The notes beneath the pieces were generated by a model. The model had not been told where the DNA came from, ran no database searches, and saw nothing but the letters and a program-made list of their open reading frames with translations. The position numbers and the translations under genes are program-made. Of a DNA stretch of 6,729 bases, positions 6,162 to 6,729 are shown one piece after another (position 1 is the first letter of the stretch; each line of letters begins with the position of its first letter). This DNA is from Propionibacteriales bacterium (GTDB lineage Bacteria > Actinomycetota > Actinomycetes > Propionibacteriales > Propionibacteriaceae). The DNA lies in the NCBI GenBank assembly GCA_017882655.1, contig JADGPB010000131.1, forward strand, positions 1 to 6,729. The letters run 5' to 3'.

Positions 6162-6170
6162 TGTGGACAG
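6162..6170 (-). promoter_or_regulatory. DnaA box in the dnaA promoter spacer
   Basis: TGTGGACAG on the plus strand, one mismatch from TGTGGACAA, just upstream of the candidate -10 as read by dnaA, so it would overlap RNA polymerase contacts. Confidence 0.7.
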
Positions 6171-6432
6171 TCATAGCCGCTGGCGGGGTTCGTCGGGTGG
6201 CGGGAACGTGGAGAAACCTAACGGCCCCGTTGCACGCCGCGCAACCGCTTGCAGGATGATTCCGTGCGTCTTCGGCGTGTCGCCTGGAGTTCACCCTGCG
6301 TTGGTACTAGTGGCGGCGCGAAACAGGTCTTCTTGACGTGTCCACCTGCTGGACGTAACGACCATTTGACGAAGCCTGCAGGCGCATTGGGGAGGCCCGG
6401 CTGGCCTCGCCAGACCCCTCGCTGGACACGGT

Positions 6433-6461
6433 TTGCTCGCTGCTCGGGTGCCGCGTAAAGT
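6433..6461 (+). promoter_or_regulatory. Likely rpmH promoter
   Basis: A -35-like TTGCTC (6433-6438), a 17-base spacer and a -10-like TAAAGT (6456-6461) point toward rpmH and would give a leader of about 70 bases. This is the best sigma-70-type match in the interval. Confidence 0.55.
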
Positions 6462-6539
6462 AGACGGGTCGCTGACGTAAGCGGCCGTTCCCGTGCGCTT
6501 GAGGGCGTGCGACGACACAGAGCACCGGGGAGAATCCCA

Positions 6540-6677
6540 ATGAGCAAGCGCACATTCCAGCCGAGTAACCGGCGCCGCAGCCGCACGCACGGCTTCCGTA
6601 CCCGCATGCGGACCCGCGCCGGGCGCGCCATCCTGTCCGCGCGTCGGCGCAAGGGCCGCGCCGAGCTTTCGGCCTGA
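6540..6677 (+). CDS. rpmH: 50S ribosomal protein L34
   Basis: A 45-residue, very basic protein of standard L34 length, part of the large ribosomal subunit. It begins MSKRTFQPSNRRRSRTHGFR, contains the family core TRMRTRAGRAILSARRRKGR and ends AELSA. The ATG at 6540 is preceded by a GGGGAGA Shine-Dalgarno ending about six bases upstream. It is divergent from dnaA and seven bases before rnpA on the same strand, the usual bacterial rpmH-rnpA pair. The likely promoter is at 6433-6461. Confidence 0.98.
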   Translation: MSKRTFQPSNRRRSRTHGFRTRMRTRAGRAILSARRRKGRAELSA

Positions 6678-6684
6678 CCCACAC

Positions 6685-6729
6685 ATGCTGCCGGCAGCTG
6701 CTCGGCTTCGATCGTCCGACGATTTCAGG
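6685..6729 (+). CDS. rnpA: RNase P protein component, N-terminal 15 codons only
   Basis: Seven bases after the rpmH stop an ATG opens a frame running to the window edge, reading MLPAAARLRSSDDFR. This matches the usual start of actinobacterial RnpA (MLPA..RLR...DFR), the basic protein that with the RnpB RNA forms RNase P and matures tRNA 5' ends. No Shine-Dalgarno is obvious in the short gap, so translation is probably coupled to rpmH. Only the start is present, so the call rests on this motif plus the conserved rpmH-rnpA order. Confidence 0.9.
   Translation, partial: MLPAAARLRSSDDFR

Larger units (their letters stand above)
6071..6539. other. Divergent dnaA / rpmH control region, no gene
   Basis: This 469-base stretch separates dnaA (leftward) from rpmH (rightward). 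It contains two DnaA boxes around a likely dnaA -10, a good rpmH promoter candidate at 6433-6461, a weaker candidate at 6333-6361, and an inverted repeat GAGGCC-CGGCT-GGCCTC at 6392-6408. I find no convincing protein or RNA gene. The minus-strand frames crossing it run antisense through rpmH, lack recognisable domains and are shadows. Confidence 0.85.

Noticed and set aside
6392..6408. GAGGCC-CGGCT-GGCCTC hairpin as a terminator
   Set aside because: No gene ends before it on either strand and no T-tract follows, so it is listed only as an inverted repeat.
6218..6686. Minus-strand frames over rpmH and its upstream region
   Set aside because: They are antisense to the clear L34 gene and arginine-rich because of it.

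Overview
The window is the replication-origin neighbourhood of a high-GC Gram-positive bacterium (Actinomycetota). The evidence is the gene set and order: rnpA, rpmH, dnaA, dnaN, recF and a DUF721/DciA gene, with actinobacterial-type protein sequences such as the DciA C-terminal GPRDTYG, the RecF motif ASHGESW and an arginine-rich 45-residue L34. High GC, a GTG start for dnaN and TTGTCCACA-type DnaA boxes agree. A Nocardioidaceae/Propionibacteriales-like host is my guess; I cannot place the genus.

Layout from left to right. Positions 1-634 (minus) hold an unrecognised six-helix membrane protein that runs off the left edge. Next, all on the minus strand, come a DUF721/DciA-family helicase-loader gene (702-1217), recF (1210-2505) and dnaN (2533-3693). 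These form a compact unit: recF overlaps the DciA gene by 8 bases and dnaN is 27 bases from recF. The 431-base gene-free stretch 3694-4124 is oriC. It contains at least seven DnaA boxes and an origin-unwinding module made of two abutting boxes, a short GC-rich spacer, five DnaA-trios and an AT-rich segment. Then comes a small dihydrofolate-reductase-like (RibD C-terminal family) gene at 4125-4646 (minus), followed by dnaA at 4679-6070 (minus). The 469-base stretch 6071-6539 is a divergent control region, with a likely autoregulated dnaA promoter flanked by DnaA boxes and a likely rpmH promoter. On the plus strand are rpmH (6540-6677) and the first 15 codons of rnpA (from 6685).

How the genes work together: DnaA binds and melts oriC, DciA is expected to help load or operate the replicative helicase, DnaN is the sliding clamp, and RecF acts in gap repair. 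rpmH and rnpA encode ribosomal protein L34 and the RNase P protein. The DHFR-like gene sits between dnaA and oriC, where many relatives have only the origin. The gnd gene often found between dnaN and recF in actinobacteria is absent, and a membrane-protein gene follows the DciA gene, at a place where gyrB is often found.

The window is mainly a conserved core region. The features most worth a second look are an in-frame expansion of RecF encoded by a cluster of five related 10-13 base repeats, the well-formed DnaA-trio module, the DHFR-like gene reading into the origin, and a marked excess of the palindrome CGTACG in coding DNA. I see no wholly new system.
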